A stretch of DNA of 5,961 nt, from NCBI GenBank assembly GCA_903939005.1, contig CAJAFH010000134.1:1-5961 (forward strand), read 5' to 3'. The position numbers and the translations under genes are program-made. Under the pieces are notes generated by a model. It had not been told where the DNA came from, did no database searches, and saw nothing but the letters and a program-made list of their open reading frames with translations. Source of the stretch: an uncultured Actinomycetes bacterium. Lineage in GTDB: Bacteria; Actinomycetota; Actinomycetes; Nanopelagicales; Nanopelagicaceae. Every line of letters begins with the position of its first letter. Position 1 is the first letter of the stretch. Positions 1 to 5,961 of this stretch are shown here, one piece after another.

Positions 1-116
1 CGACGCTCGCCCCATACCGACATAAGTGTTAGCAGTACGCATAAAGCAAAGACCAATACGGCTTTTACAGCGATAAGCCAGCCTGGATCGCCTGCGATTA
101 ATTGAGCATTTGTCAT
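1..116 (-). CDS. nuoH: NADH-quinone oxidoreductase subunit H, N-terminal fragment (cut by window edge)
   Basis: Partial gene: only the first 38 codons plus two bases are present, and the rest lies before position 1. The translation starts MTNAQLIAGDPGWLIAVKAV, continues into a hydrophobic stretch (about residues 13-34, the expected first transmembrane helix), and ends WGER followed by a probable Arg. The helix followed by an ERR/ERK motif is typical of the NuoH N-terminus. In the family, NuoH is the membrane subunit at the heel of complex I; it contacts NuoB and NuoD and forms the quinone entry channel. The ATG at 116-114 overlaps the nuoG stop codon as ATGA, which supports this start and coupling to nuoG. 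The upstream GGTGGTG is only a weak ribosome binding site. The family call rests on a short fragment plus strong context, because nuoH normally follows nuoG. Confidence 0.9.
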   Translation of the reverse strand, partial: MTNAQLIAGDPGWLIAVKAVLVFALCVLLTLMSVWGER

Positions 117-2464
117 GCTTTCACCACCGTAACTACTGAGTTATGCGCGACTCCTAAATTGGCAAGCAGTTGTGAACCGGCAGAGTTGCGCGGCGCCCAC
201 ACTGCATCGTCATGAATATTTTCAACCAGGGCTGACAACATGACCCAGCCATTTCCATTTGCAATTTTTAGTAGATCACCATCGACAGCGCCAAGGGCAG
301 CTGCACGCTTTGGTGAAATTACGGCAACTGTGCGACGAGCAGTACCGGCTAGATTTTCTTCACCCTTTTGCAGAGTTCCGAGATCAAGCAAGCGACGCCA
401 AGAAGTTAGTACAGCCTGATCGCCCGTTACTGAATGCGCACTCGCTGCTGAAACATTTGGCGTGGCAACAGTTGTGCCATCCCAGTTTCCGATGGTGGCG
501 ATTTCTTTTGCTGCGTTAGCAACTGTGCCAAGTGAAATGGAATGACCCATCTCATCAGAAATCATCGAAAGGATTCTTAAGTCGCTGCGGTTTAGTGAAT
601 CAACAGCCGTTTCAAATGCACGAGCGCGGCCTTCCCAGTTCAAGAATGATCCACTCTTTTCCGTAATTGCCGCAACCGGCAGAATCACATCGGCGTACTT
701 GGTTACTTCGCTATTAGCGATTTCGAGAGATACTACGAATGCTTTCTTTAGCGCAGCAACTGTTGCATCTGGGTTTGGTCCATCAAGTGGATCAACGCCA
801 CCAACTAACAGTGCAGAGATCTTTCCACTATTAACGTCGCTAACAATTTGATCAGCACTACGGCCGATCTCACTTGGCAGTGAATCAACGTTCCAGAGAG
901 AAGCAATATCAACTCGAGCTGCGGCATCAGATACTGGGCGACCACCAGGCAATAAATTACCAATGGCACCTGCTGCTAGTGCTCCTCGTTCGCCTGCGCG
1001 ACGTGGAATCCAAGCCAATTTTGCACCAGAGCGATCAGCTAAAGCTGCTGTAGCGCTTAATAAACCAGCGCTTTCAGCTGCGCGCTCGCCTACCAAAATA
1101 ACTGACTTATTAGTTAACTCTTGAGCAACAACTGCCGCTGCCTCTTGGCCCGGCTGCACACAAACGAAATTAGCGCTTAGCTTTTCAACCGCAATTGATT
1201 CTTTGCTGCCGATTGAAGTTACCTTCAGAGCGCGCTTCTTGAATTGCTTGTTGATACGCAAGAAAACAATTGGTGATTCTTCTTCAGGTTCAAACCCAAC
1301 TAGCAGAACATGATCAGCCTTATCAATATCGCGATAAGTAGTTGAGTTGTTAACTACGCGAGCTGCCAAGAATTCACGTTCTTCATCGGATGAAATTCGG
1401 GAACGGAAATCAATATCGTTTGTGCCAAGTGCTACGCGAGCAAACTTGCTGTAACCGTAAGCATCTTCATAGGTTGTGCGGCCACCAACGAGAACTGCGG
1501 CGCCACGACTCAAACCAGCAGCGGCTGCCGAAATTGCTTCGGGCCAAGAGGCAGTAACTAGTTCGCCATTTTCATTTCGAACTTGTGGCACAGTTAAACG
1601 ATCTGCCGCGGTTACATACTTAAATGCCCAGCGACCCTTGTCACAGTTCCACTCTTCATTAACTTCAGCATCATCGCCAGCTAAACGACGAAGCGTCTTG
1701 CCGCGACGAACATCGGTACGAAGATCGCAACCTGATGCGCAATGCTCGCAAGCAGATGGCGTTGAAACTAAATCAAATGGACGAGCACGGAAACGGTATG
1801 AAGTTCCGGTGAGTGCGCCTACTGGGCAGATTTGAACTGTGTTGCCAGAGAAATAAGATTTAAATGGATCTTCTTCATAAATTCCAACTTGTTGTAGTGC
1901 GCCACGTTCATTCAAAGTAATAAATGGATCGCTGGCAATTTGATCAGAGAAACGAGTACAGCGAGCACAAAGCACACAACGTTCGCGATCGAGTAATACT
2001 GAAGATGAGATTGCCACTGGCTTTTCGAATGTGCGCTTTACGCCATCTAGGCGCATCTCGGGATTTCCATTGCTCATTGCTTGGTTCTGCAATGGACACT
2101 CGCCACCCTTGTCGCAAACTGGGCAATCAAGCGGGTGGTTAGCTAGCAATAGCTCCATCACACCTTTTTGCGCTTTGTCGGCAACTGGTGAAGTTAATTG
2201 GGTTTTAACAATCATGCCTGGTTCAACTGGAATTGTGCATGATGCTTGTGGCTTTGGAAATGCGCGGCCATTAATTTCGATATCAACTAAACATTGACGA
2301 CAAGCGCCAACTGGATCAAGTAATGGGTGATCGCAGAAACGTGGAATCTGAATTCCTAGTTTTTCAGCGGCACGAATCACTAAAGTTCCTTTTGGAACAG
2401 TTACTTCAAAGCCATCAATTACTAAGGTGATTTGCTCAACGATTACATCGGTATCTGGAGTCAC
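113..2464 (-). CDS. nuoG: NADH-quinone oxidoreductase subunit G (75-kDa-type iron-sulfur subunit)
   Basis: Complete, 783 residues, GTG start, TGA stop. NuoG carries electrons from NuoF along a chain of Fe-S clusters toward NuoI and NuoB in the cytoplasmic arm. The ferredoxin-like N-terminus has the N1b [2Fe-2S] ligands C44, C55, C58 and C76. The N5 [4Fe-4S] site follows with H110, C114, C117 and C123, in NHPLDCPVCDKGGECPLQ. The N4 ligands are C163, C166, C169 and C213. A fourth set, C239, C242, C246 and C274, matches the N7 cluster found in only some bacteria. Residues from about 290 to the end form a molybdopterin-oxidoreductase-like domain, recognisable from ADVILPVAAITEKSGSF at 591-607. 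In this family that domain is structural and binds no cofactor. The GTG start is chosen because it overlaps the nuoF stop by one base (TAGTG) and has AAGGAG upstream; a nearby ATG is out of frame. Length is similar to the Thermus homologue and shorter than E. coli NuoG. Confidence 0.97.
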   Translation of the reverse strand: MTPDTDVIVEQITLVIDGFEVTVPKGTLVIRAAEKLGIQIPRFCDHPLLDPVGACRQCLVDIEINGRAFPKPQASCTIPVEPGMIVKTQLTSPVADKAQKGVMELLLANHPLDCPVCDKGGECPLQNQAMSNGNPEMRLDGVKRTFEKPVAISSSVLLDRERCVLCARCTRFSDQIASDPFITLNERGALQQVGIYEEDPFKSYFSGNTVQICPVGALTGTSYRFRARPFDLVSTPSACEHCASGCDLRTDVRRGKTLRRLAGDDAEVNEEWNCDKGRWAFKYVTAADRLTVPQVRNENGELVTASWPEAISAAAAGLSRGAAVLVGGRTTYEDAYGYSKFARVALGTNDIDFRSRISSDEEREFLAARVVNNSTTYRDIDKADHVLLVGFEPEEESPIVFLRINKQFKKRALKVTSIGSKESIAVEKLSANFVCVQPGQEAAAVVAQELTNKSVILVGERAAESAGLLSATAALADRSGAKLAWIPRRAGERGALAAGAIGNLLPGGRPVSDAAARVDIASLWNVDSLPSEIGRSADQIVSDVNSGKISALLVGGVDPLDGPNPDATVAALKKAFVVSLEIANSEVTKYADVILPVAAITEKSGSFLNWEGRARAFETAVDSLNRSDLRILSMISDEMGHSISLGTVANAAKEIATIGNWDGTTVATPNVSAASAHSVTGDQAVLTSWRRLLDLGTLQKGEENLAGTARRTVAVISPKRAAALGAVDGDLLKIANGNGWVMLSALVENIHDDAVWAPRNSAGSQLLANLGVAHNSVVTVVKA

Positions 2465-3744
2465 TATGCATCAGCTCCTTCAAATAGCGTGCTGGCAATT
2501 GGATCAAATGGGCAAGCGCCATTTGTTACGTGAGCGATGTATTCGTCGCGGAAATATTTAATTGAAGAAGTAATTGGGCTAGTTGCACCATCGCCAAGTG
2601 CGCAGAAAGAACGCCCCATGATGTTGTCGCAAAGATCTAACAACTTCGCTAGATCTGCCTCTGAACCTTTACCGTCTTCAAGATCGCGCAGAATCTGTAC
2701 TAACCACCAAGTGCCTTCGCGGCATGGGGTGCATTTTCCGCAAGATTCATGCTTGTAGAACTCAGTCCAACGAAGTACCGCGCGAACTACGCAAGTAGTT
2801 TCATCAAAAATCTGTAACGCTTTAGTGCCCAGCATTGAACCCGCACCAGCTACACCTTCGTAATCAAGTGGCACATCTAAATGTTCATCAGTAAATAACG
2901 GCGTTGATGATCCACCAGGAGTCCAGAACTTTAATTTGTGTCCTTTGCGCATTCCGCCCGATAGTTCAAGGATTTCGCGCAGCGTGATTCCAAGTGGTGC
3001 TTCAAATTGTCCTGGGTTTACGACGTGGCCAGAGAGTGAGTAAAGCGTGGTTCCTTTGCTCTTTTCAGTGCCCATTGATTGATACCACTCAGCACCATTA
3101 GCAACAATCGCCGGAACCGATGCAATGGATTCAACGTTATTCACCACAGTTGGGCGGGCATATAAACCAGCAATAGCTGGGAAAGGTGGGCGCAAACGTG
3201 GTTGACCGCGGAAACCTTCAAGTGAATCAAGGAGAGCAGTTTCCTCGCCGCAAATATAAGCACCGGCGCCAACGTGCAGAACTAACTCGACGCCGTTACC
3301 TAAGTAACCAGCTGCATATGCATCTTCAATTGCTTGGTTCATTCGGCGAACTACATGTGTTACTTCGCCACGAATATAAATGAAAGCATGCTTTGCGCGA
3401 ATTGCGTGAGCTGCAATTATGCAACCTTCGATAAGTACGTGTGGGTTAGCCATCAATAGCGGCGTATCTTTACAAGTGCCAGGCTCTGATTCATCCGCAT
3501 TTACAACTAAGTAGTGATCTTTGTTATCGCCTTGTGGAATAAAGCCCCACTTCATGCCAGTAGGAAAACCAGCGCCACCGCGACCACGTAGACCAGAATC
3601 TTTGACAAGTTGAATCACTGCATCAGGATCCATAGCAAGTGCTTTTGCAGACGCGGTGTATCCACCATGACGCTTGTACGCTTCAATCGTAAATGAATCT
3701 TTTTCATCCCAATGTGCCGAAAGCACTGGCGCAAGTTTTGTCAT
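2464..3744 (-). CDS. nuoF: NADH-quinone oxidoreductase subunit F (NADH- and FMN-binding)
   Basis: Complete, 426 residues, ATG start, TAG stop. This 51-kDa-type subunit oxidises NADH at FMN and passes electrons to NuoE and NuoG. The glycine-rich FMN/NADH segment GLRGRGGAGFPTGMKW spans residues 51-66. The VNADESEPGTCKD block spans 81-93, and the second conserved glycine-rich segment, GAGAYICGEETALL, spans 159-172. A SLBB/ubiquitin-like domain follows at roughly 235-310. The C-terminal four-helix part carries the N3 [4Fe-4S] ligands C335, C338 and C341 in ESCGKCTPCREG, plus C381 in SFCALGDGA. Length fits the family (about 420-450). The start overlaps the nuoE stop as TAATG and has a strong AAGGAAGG site 6 bases upstream. 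No key residue appears missing. Other proteins share this fold (the beta subunits of NAD-reducing hydrogenases and formate dehydrogenases), but the flanking nuoE and nuoG of complex I type exclude them. Confidence 0.98.
   Translation of the reverse strand: MTKLAPVLSAHWDEKDSFTIEAYKRHGGYTASAKALAMDPDAVIQLVKDSGLRGRGGAGFPTGMKWGFIPQGDNKDHYLVVNADESEPGTCKDTPLLMANPHVLIEGCIIAAHAIRAKHAFIYIRGEVTHVVRRMNQAIEDAYAAGYLGNGVELVLHVGAGAYICGEETALLDSLEGFRGQPRLRPPFPAIAGLYARPTVVNNVESIASVPAIVANGAEWYQSMGTEKSKGTTLYSLSGHVVNPGQFEAPLGITLREILELSGGMRKGHKLKFWTPGGSSTPLFTDEHLDVPLDYEGVAGAGSMLGTKALQIFDETTCVVRAVLRWTEFYKHESCGKCTPCREGTWWLVQILRDLEDGKGSEADLAKLLDLCDNIMGRSFCALGDGATSPITSSIKYFRDEYIAHVTNGACPFDPIASTLFEGADA
2475..2480 (-). 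promoter_or_regulatory. Ribosome binding site of nuoG
   Basis: On the minus strand this reads AAGGAG, with 10 bases between it and the GTG start of nuoG at 2464-2462. It lies inside the last codons of nuoF. An ATG at 2471-2469 is nearer to the site but in another frame, so the site supports the unusual GTG start. Confidence 0.7.
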
Positions 3745-4370
3745 TACTTACCTTCCTTGCTTAGCTTTAAGCCGAGCAGCGTTGGCTCGCCAGCTTGAAC
3801 GCCTTCGTTTGCGAGTCCATCATTAACGCCAGCTAAAACTGCTGATGCTTCTTTCCAAGTTACTAATTTACTTGGACCACGAGTTGGTGGCTTTGGATTT
3901 CCGCTGCGCATTGAATCAACTAAATCTTTTGCTGATTGCACAGTCTGGTTATCGTAAAATTCCCAGTTGGCCATAACTACAGGTGCGTAATCGCAAGCTG
4001 CGTTACATTCAATGTGTTCGAGTGAAACTTTGCCATCGGCTGTTACGCCATCATTTTCAACGCCAAGGTGTTCTTTCAAACCAGCGAAAATAGCGTCCCC
4101 ACCCATGACCGCGCATAACGTGTTGGTGCAAACACCTACGTGGTACTCACCTACTGGCTGATTTTTGTATTGAGTATAGAAAGTAGAAACTGCAGTTACT
4201 TCGGCATTTTCTAGCTCTAAAAGTTCAGAAATAATTTCGATGCCTTCGTTATTGATATAGCCAGTAATTGATTGGCTGTAGTGCAACAAAGGCATAATCG
4301 CAGAACGCTTACGTGGGTAGCGAGCAATGATTGCTTCCATTACTGCTAACTGATCATCGTTATATGCCAT
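3744..4370 (-). CDS. nuoE: NADH-quinone oxidoreductase subunit E (24-kDa-type, [2Fe-2S] N1a)
   Basis: Complete, 208 residues, ATG start, TAA stop. NuoE pairs with NuoF at the tip of the cytoplasmic arm. Its N1a [2Fe-2S] cluster can take an electron from FMN and is thought to buffer the flavin. The N-terminal helical part (about 1-70) includes VSTFYTQY at 61-68. The thioredoxin-like ferredoxin domain follows, with cluster ligands C81 and C86 in VCTNTLCAVMGGD, and C122 and C126 in ECNAACDYAP. The tail after about residue 155 (PKPPTRGPSKLVTWKEASAV onward) is longer than in E. coli (about 166 residues in total) and resembles actinobacterial NuoE. The start overlaps the nuoD stop as TAATG. Upstream there is only a G-rich GGGCGGGG about 10 bases away, so expression probably depends on coupling to nuoD translation. 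Confidence 0.97.
   Translation of the reverse strand: MAYNDDQLAVMEAIIARYPRKRSAIMPLLHYSQSITGYINNEGIEIISELLELENAEVTAVSTFYTQYKNQPVGEYHVGVCTNTLCAVMGGDAIFAGLKEHLGVENDGVTADGKVSLEHIECNAACDYAPVVMANWEFYDNQTVQSAKDLVDSMRSGNPKPPTRGPSKLVTWKEASAVLAGVNDGLANEGVQAGEPTLLGLKLSKEGK
3751..3758 (-). promoter_or_regulatory. Ribosome binding site of nuoF
   Basis: On the minus strand this reads AAGGAAGG, a strong Shine-Dalgarno sequence 6 bases before the nuoF ATG at 3744-3742. It lies inside the last codons of nuoE (the Lys-Glu-Gly-Lys end). It fixes the nuoF start and is the best such site in the window. Confidence 0.8.
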
Positions 4371-5704
4371 TAGCGATCAACCCCGCCCATAACCGGATCA
4401 ATCGAGGCAACTGCGCCAATGATGTCGGCAACCATGCTGCCTTCGCACATTGCTGAAGTTGATTGCAAGTTATTAAATGATGGTTCGCGGAAGTGAACGC
4501 GATACGGACGAGTGCCACCGTCAGAAACTAAGTGCACGCCAAGTTCGCCACGAGGAGATTCGATAGCAACATAAACCTGACCAGCTGGAACTTGGAATCC
4601 TTCAGTTACTAACTTGAAGTGGTGAATCAAAGCTTCCATTGATTCGCCCATGATTTCGCGAATGTGATCGAGTGAGTTTCCCATTCCATCATTACCAACT
4701 GCAAGTTGTGATGGCCAAGCAATTTTCTTATCAGCAACCATTACTGGTTGGCCTTCAGATTTTTCTAACTTGTCACAAGCTTGTTCAATGATGCGAAGTG
4801 ATTGCTCTAGTTCAGCAATGCGAATTAAGAAGCGACCATAAACATCGCAAGTATCAGCAGTCACAACATCGAAGTCGTATTGCTCGTAACCGCAATATGG
4901 CGCCATCTTACGTAGATCCCAAGGCAAACCAGTTGAACGAAGAACTGGGCCAGTAATACCAAGAGTGGTTGCGCCAGCAAGGTCTAAGTAGCCAATACCT
5001 TCGGTGCGCTTCATCCAGATTGAGTTACCAACTAGAAGTTTTTCGTTATCTTTAAAGTTTTTACGAAGTTCAGCAACGGTCTCGCGAATCTTGGCAATTG
5101 CGCCCTTTGGTAGATCTTGGGCAACGCCACCTGGGCGCACATAAGCCATATTCATGCGTAAACCTGAAACTAATTCGAAGATATCAAGCACTCGTTCGCG
5201 CTCACGGAAGCAGAAGATCATCGGTGAAAGTGCACCGAGTTCGAGAGCGCCGGTACCAAGAGCAACCATGTGAGAAGAAATGCGGTTGAACTCCATCATC
5301 ATCACGCGAATCTGGTTTGCGCGCTCTGGGGCTTCGATACCAAGAAGTTTTTCAACACCTAAGCAGTAAGCAGTTTCATTGAAAATTGGTGACAAGTAAT
5401 CCATGCGAGTTACGAAAGTAACGCCTTGAGTCCAGCTGCGATATTCGGTGTTCTTTTCGATACCGGTGTGCAGGTAACCGATTCCGCAACGAACTTCGGT
5501 AACTGTTTCGCCTTCAAGTTCTAGAACTAAGCGAAGCACGCCGTGAGTTGATGGGTGCTGCGGACCCATGTTTACAACAACGCGCTCTTCTTTCGCCTGC
5601 CCAATTTCAGTAACTAGTGAATCCCAATCGCCACCGGTAACTGAGAAAACAGTTCCTTCGGTAGTTTCGCGAGAGGATGCGTATGGATCTACGTATGTGC
5701 TCAC
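4370..5704 (-). CDS. nuoD: NADH-quinone oxidoreductase subunit D (49-kDa-type, quinone site)
   Basis: Complete, 444 residues, GTG start, TAA stop. With NuoB, NuoD forms the pocket where cluster N2 reduces the quinone; it is related to the large subunit of NiFe hydrogenases but has no metal centre. The conserved core begins [15 protein letters not shown], with H50 and H54; H54 corresponds to the quinone-ligand His of other complex I enzymes. Y103 in RMDYLSP corresponds to the quinone-binding Tyr. Further family blocks are [14 protein letters not shown] (132-145), [20 protein letters not shown] (382-401) and the C-terminal [11 protein letters not shown]. The first 40 or so residues, including GGDWDSL at 24-30, are an extension that resembles mycobacterial NuoD. 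The GTG start overlaps the nuoC TGA as GTGA. The ribosome binding site is weak (AGG). The usual Asp that contacts the quinone His appears to be Glu here (E155); see findings. Confidence 0.98.
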   Translation of the reverse strand: MSTYVDPYASSRETTEGTVFSVTGGDWDSLVTEIGQAKEERVVVNMGPQHPSTHGVLRLVLELEGETVTEVRCGIGYLHTGIEKNTEYRSWTQGVTFVTRMDYLSPIFNETAYCLGVEKLLGIEAPERANQIRVMMMEFNRISSHMVALGTGALELGALSPMIFCFRERERVLDIFELVSGLRMNMAYVRPGGVAQDLPKGAIAKIRETVAELRKNFKDNEKLLVGNSIWMKRTEGIGYLDLAGATTLGITGPVLRSTGLPWDLRKMAPYCGYEQYDFDVVTADTCDVYGRFLIRIAELEQSLRIIEQACDKLEKSEGQPVMVADKKIAWPSQLAVGNDGMGNSLDHIREIMGESMEALIHHFKLVTEGFQVPAGQVYVAIESPRGELGVHLVSDGGTRPYRVHFREPSFNNLQSTSAMCEGSMVADIIGAVASIDPVMGGVDR

Positions 5705-5961
5705 TTGTATGACCTACGTTCACTCGGTGGCGGCACAGTTGCGCCTTTGTACTCAACTGGAATTCCGCCGAGTGCATAATCTTTACGTTGTGGGTGTCCT
5801 TGCCAATCATCTGGCATCAAGATGCGAGTTAGCCCTGGGTGGCCATCAAAAATAATTCCGAACATGTCAAAAGTTTCGCGTTCGTTCCAGTTGTTGCCAG
5901 CCCAAACTTCAACCAGTGAAGGAATGTGTGGATCTGAATCAGGCACGCTAACTTCAAGACG
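5701..5961 (-). CDS. nuoC: NADH-quinone oxidoreductase subunit C, C-terminal fragment (cut by window edge)
   Basis: Partial gene: the last 86 codons and the TGA stop are present, and the 5' part lies beyond position 5961. The frame stays open to the window edge, reading [16 protein letters not shown] at the edge, so the GTG at 5946 is internal and not a start. The fragment carries the signature of the 30-kDa complex I subunit: [19 protein letters not shown], then [19 protein letters not shown], which place it without doubt. NuoC is a structural subunit without a cofactor; it packs on NuoD in the connecting part of the peripheral arm. It ends in a short, Pro- and Arg-rich tail ([12 protein letters not shown]) and is separate from nuoD, unlike the fused NuoCD of E. 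coli. The stop overlaps the nuoD start by 4 bases. Confidence 0.97.
   Translation of the reverse strand, partial: RLEVSVPDSDPHIPSLVEVWAGNNWNERETFDMFGIIFDGHPGLTRILMPDDWQGHPQRKDYALGGIPVEYKGATVPPPSERRSYK

Noticed and set aside
1476..1835. A 119-codon plus-strand open frame opposite nuoG
   Set aside because: It lies wholly antisense to the N4/N7 region of nuoG, whose residues are strongly conserved. Its translation is low-complexity, Arg/Ser/Ala/Pro-rich and resembles no family I know, so it is a shadow frame.
2469..2471. An ATG just before the annotated GTG start of nuoG
   Set aside because: It is out of frame with NuoG (7 bases from the GTG), so it cannot be the start of this protein.
3744..4370. 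NuoE/NuoF/NuoG as a bidirectional hydrogenase or NAD-dependent formate dehydrogenase module
   Set aside because: The flanking nuoC, nuoD and nuoH, the complex I order and the full NuoG cluster set all identify true complex I; no hydrogenase or dehydrogenase catalytic subunit is present.
5414..5416. Possible loss of the quinone-site Tyr in NuoD (Phe at residue 97, where other families have a PYTDR-type Tyr)
   Set aside because: Counting along the Thermus sequence as I remember it puts the quinone-binding Tyr (Tyr87) in the RMDYL motif. That Tyr is present here as Y103, so the Phe is at a different, less critical position.
5607..5810. A minus-strand open frame of 67 codons overlapping the end of nuoC and the start of nuoD in another frame
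   Set aside because: The reading frames of nuoC and nuoD both carry clear family signatures here; the alternative translation has none.
5568..5855. A 95-codon plus-strand open frame spanning the nuoC/nuoD junction
   Set aside because: It is antisense to conserved NuoC and NuoD sequence on the opposite strand, has no convincing ribosome binding site and no family resemblance.
5701..5946. A possible GTG start for nuoC at 5946
   Set aside because: The frame is open up to the window edge, and NuoC proteins have a further N-terminal domain, so this GTG is an internal Val codon of a gene cut by the window.

Overview
The whole window is an interior slice of a nuo operon, which encodes the proton-pumping NADH:quinone oxidoreductase (respiratory complex I, NDH-1). 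Every gene lies on the minus strand. Reading in the direction of transcription, from high to low coordinates, the order is nuoC (3' end only), nuoD, nuoE, nuoF, nuoG and nuoH (5' end only). This is the canonical order, with separate nuoC and nuoD rather than the fused nuoCD of E. coli. There is no non-coding DNA: all five gene junctions overlap by 1 or 4 bases, so no promoter, terminator, RNA gene, repeat or mobile element is expected or seen. nuoA and nuoB should lie above position 5961, and nuoI to nuoN should follow below position 1.

The proteins look actinobacterial. NuoD has an N-terminal extension with a GGDWDSL segment before the conserved [11 protein letters not shown] block. NuoE has the CTNTLCAVMGGD cluster loop and a C-terminal tail. 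NuoG has the RFCDHPLLDP and GACRQC blocks. All of these resemble Mycobacterium and Streptomyces homologues as I remember them. Base composition is only about 45-50% G+C by eye, low for the phylum. I infer a low-GC actinobacterium, for example a freshwater acI/Nanopelagicales-type organism, but the exact lineage cannot be fixed from this sequence.

Working together, NuoF (FMN, NADH site, N3 cluster), NuoE (N1a) and NuoG (N1b, N4, N5, N7) form the NADH-oxidising electron-input module. NuoC and NuoD belong to the connecting module in the peripheral arm, where NuoD forms most of the quinone-reduction pocket with NuoB. NuoH is the membrane subunit that anchors this arm and forms the quinone entry channel. 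All iron-sulfur ligands expected in NuoE, NuoF and NuoG are intact, no gene is broken, and nothing suggests a cryptic novel system. The points worth a second look are modest: the uninterrupted run of overlapping junctions, a Glu at a normally Asp quinone-site position in NuoD, retention of the off-pathway N7 cluster ligands in a short NuoG, and lineage-type extensions in NuoD and NuoE.
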